A stretch of DNA of 64,000 nucleotides from Verrucomicrobiota bacterium (lineage in GTDB: Bacteria > Verrucomicrobiota > Verrucomicrobiia > Verrucomicrobiales > Verrucomicrobiaceae), in the NCBI GenBank assembly GCA_025360015.1, contig JANYCZ010000045.1:1-64000 (forward strand), in the 5' to 3' direction. Numbering within the stretch: the first letter of the stretch is position 1; each line of letters begins with the position of its first letter. Of this stretch, positions 63,856 through 64,000 are shown piece after piece. The position numbers and the translations under genes were made by a program. Below the pieces are notes generated by a model that had not been told where the DNA came from, did no database searches, and saw nothing but the letters and a program-made list of their open reading frames with translations.

Positions 63856-64000
63856 GGGAGTGGTTTGGCTGACAGCAGAGTTGTAATCGAGACCCCGAGG
63901 GCAAGTCCAGCCGCAAATGCGCTGTCGGTGCATGATACAGCCTGCTTAAAGCGCGAGAGCGTCCTGGAGTGCGTGCGGTTCACCGCCGCTTTCGAACGTC
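63856..64000. other. Right-edge sequence upstream of the oxidoreductase
   Basis: No gene is supported in the last 145 bases. They should contain the oxidoreductase promoter. The terminal 60 bases, read on the minus strand, carry AAAGCGGCGGTGAACCGC and CGAGCCTC-like GCGCTTTAA words that remind me of repeated intergenic elements in Verrucomicrobia, but only this one copy is visible. Confidence 0.4.

Overview
The window reads as chromosomal DNA of a GC-rich, free-living, Gram-negative member of the Verrucomicrobiota, probably the Verrucomicrobiaceae (Prosthecobacter/Verrucomicrobium-like). The family-level assignment is inference. It rests on a planctomycete-type cytochrome/PSD1 gene followed by two DUF1501 genes, an exosortase-associated TIGR04073 protein, GatC/GatA, two MoxR-DUF58 clusters, an RND efflux system and two NarL-type histidine kinases. 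I saw no phage, transposase, integrase, rRNA or CRISPR array.

Layout. 1-411: a heptanucleotide repeat array running off the left edge, then non-coding DNA with a second short heptamer run. 412-4084: overlapping operon for a PaoC-type aldehyde oxidoreductase large subunit, an XdhC-family maturation factor and a MocA-like nucleotidyltransferase. 4150-7304: tRNA-Arg(ACG), gatC-gatA, a TIGR04073 protein, a small unknown gene and tRNA-Thr(CGT). 7321-10292: a membrane-anchored unknown protein, a PHP phosphatase with a histone-H1-like tail, and ispF. 10443-17483: MoxR, DUF58, a BatA-like protein, a DUF433 antitoxin-like gene, a second VWA membrane protein and YggU. 17538-22305: a LURP-one-like protein, an 18-repeat leucine-rich-repeat protein, a Tm-1-like protein, and a two-gene AbiEii-type nucleotidyltransferase module. 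22426-27654: purL, an orphan histidine kinase and a membrane-anchored hydrolase.

27658-34808: a TMTC-like TPR membrane protein, then a six-gene overlapping operon on the minus strand (DegT aminotransferase, methyltransferase, GT2, FdtA-type ketoisomerase, histidine kinase, response regulator) closed by a strong hairpin. This joins amino-sugar and lipid-linked glycan synthesis to a two-component system. 35005-41952: a second MoxR locus of the RDD-SpoIIM-DUF4129-DUF4350-MoxR-DUF58 type. 42045-44837: a small membrane protein, a HemW-like radical SAM protein and a squalene/phytoene synthase. 44904-51595: a tetR-regulated RND efflux operon with a duplicated gene-end remnant just beyond its last gene. 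51713-55823: an NtrC-type regulator, queF-queC, a VapBC pair and an IclR regulator. 55820-62339: the PSD1 gene and two tandem DUF1501 genes, all coupled to IclR by stop/start overlaps. 62476-63855: a Gfo/Idh/MocA oxidoreductase.

The observations I rate highest are the glycan/two-component operon, the PHP enzyme with a lysine/alanine/proline tail, the DUF433 gene inside a Bat operon, the AbiEii-type two-gene module, the LRR protein with an unassigned C-terminal domain, and the truncated efflux-gene remnant at 44904-44972. No single locus can be proved a new system from sequence reading alone. Most start sites were chosen by family length, overlaps and ribosome-binding sites.
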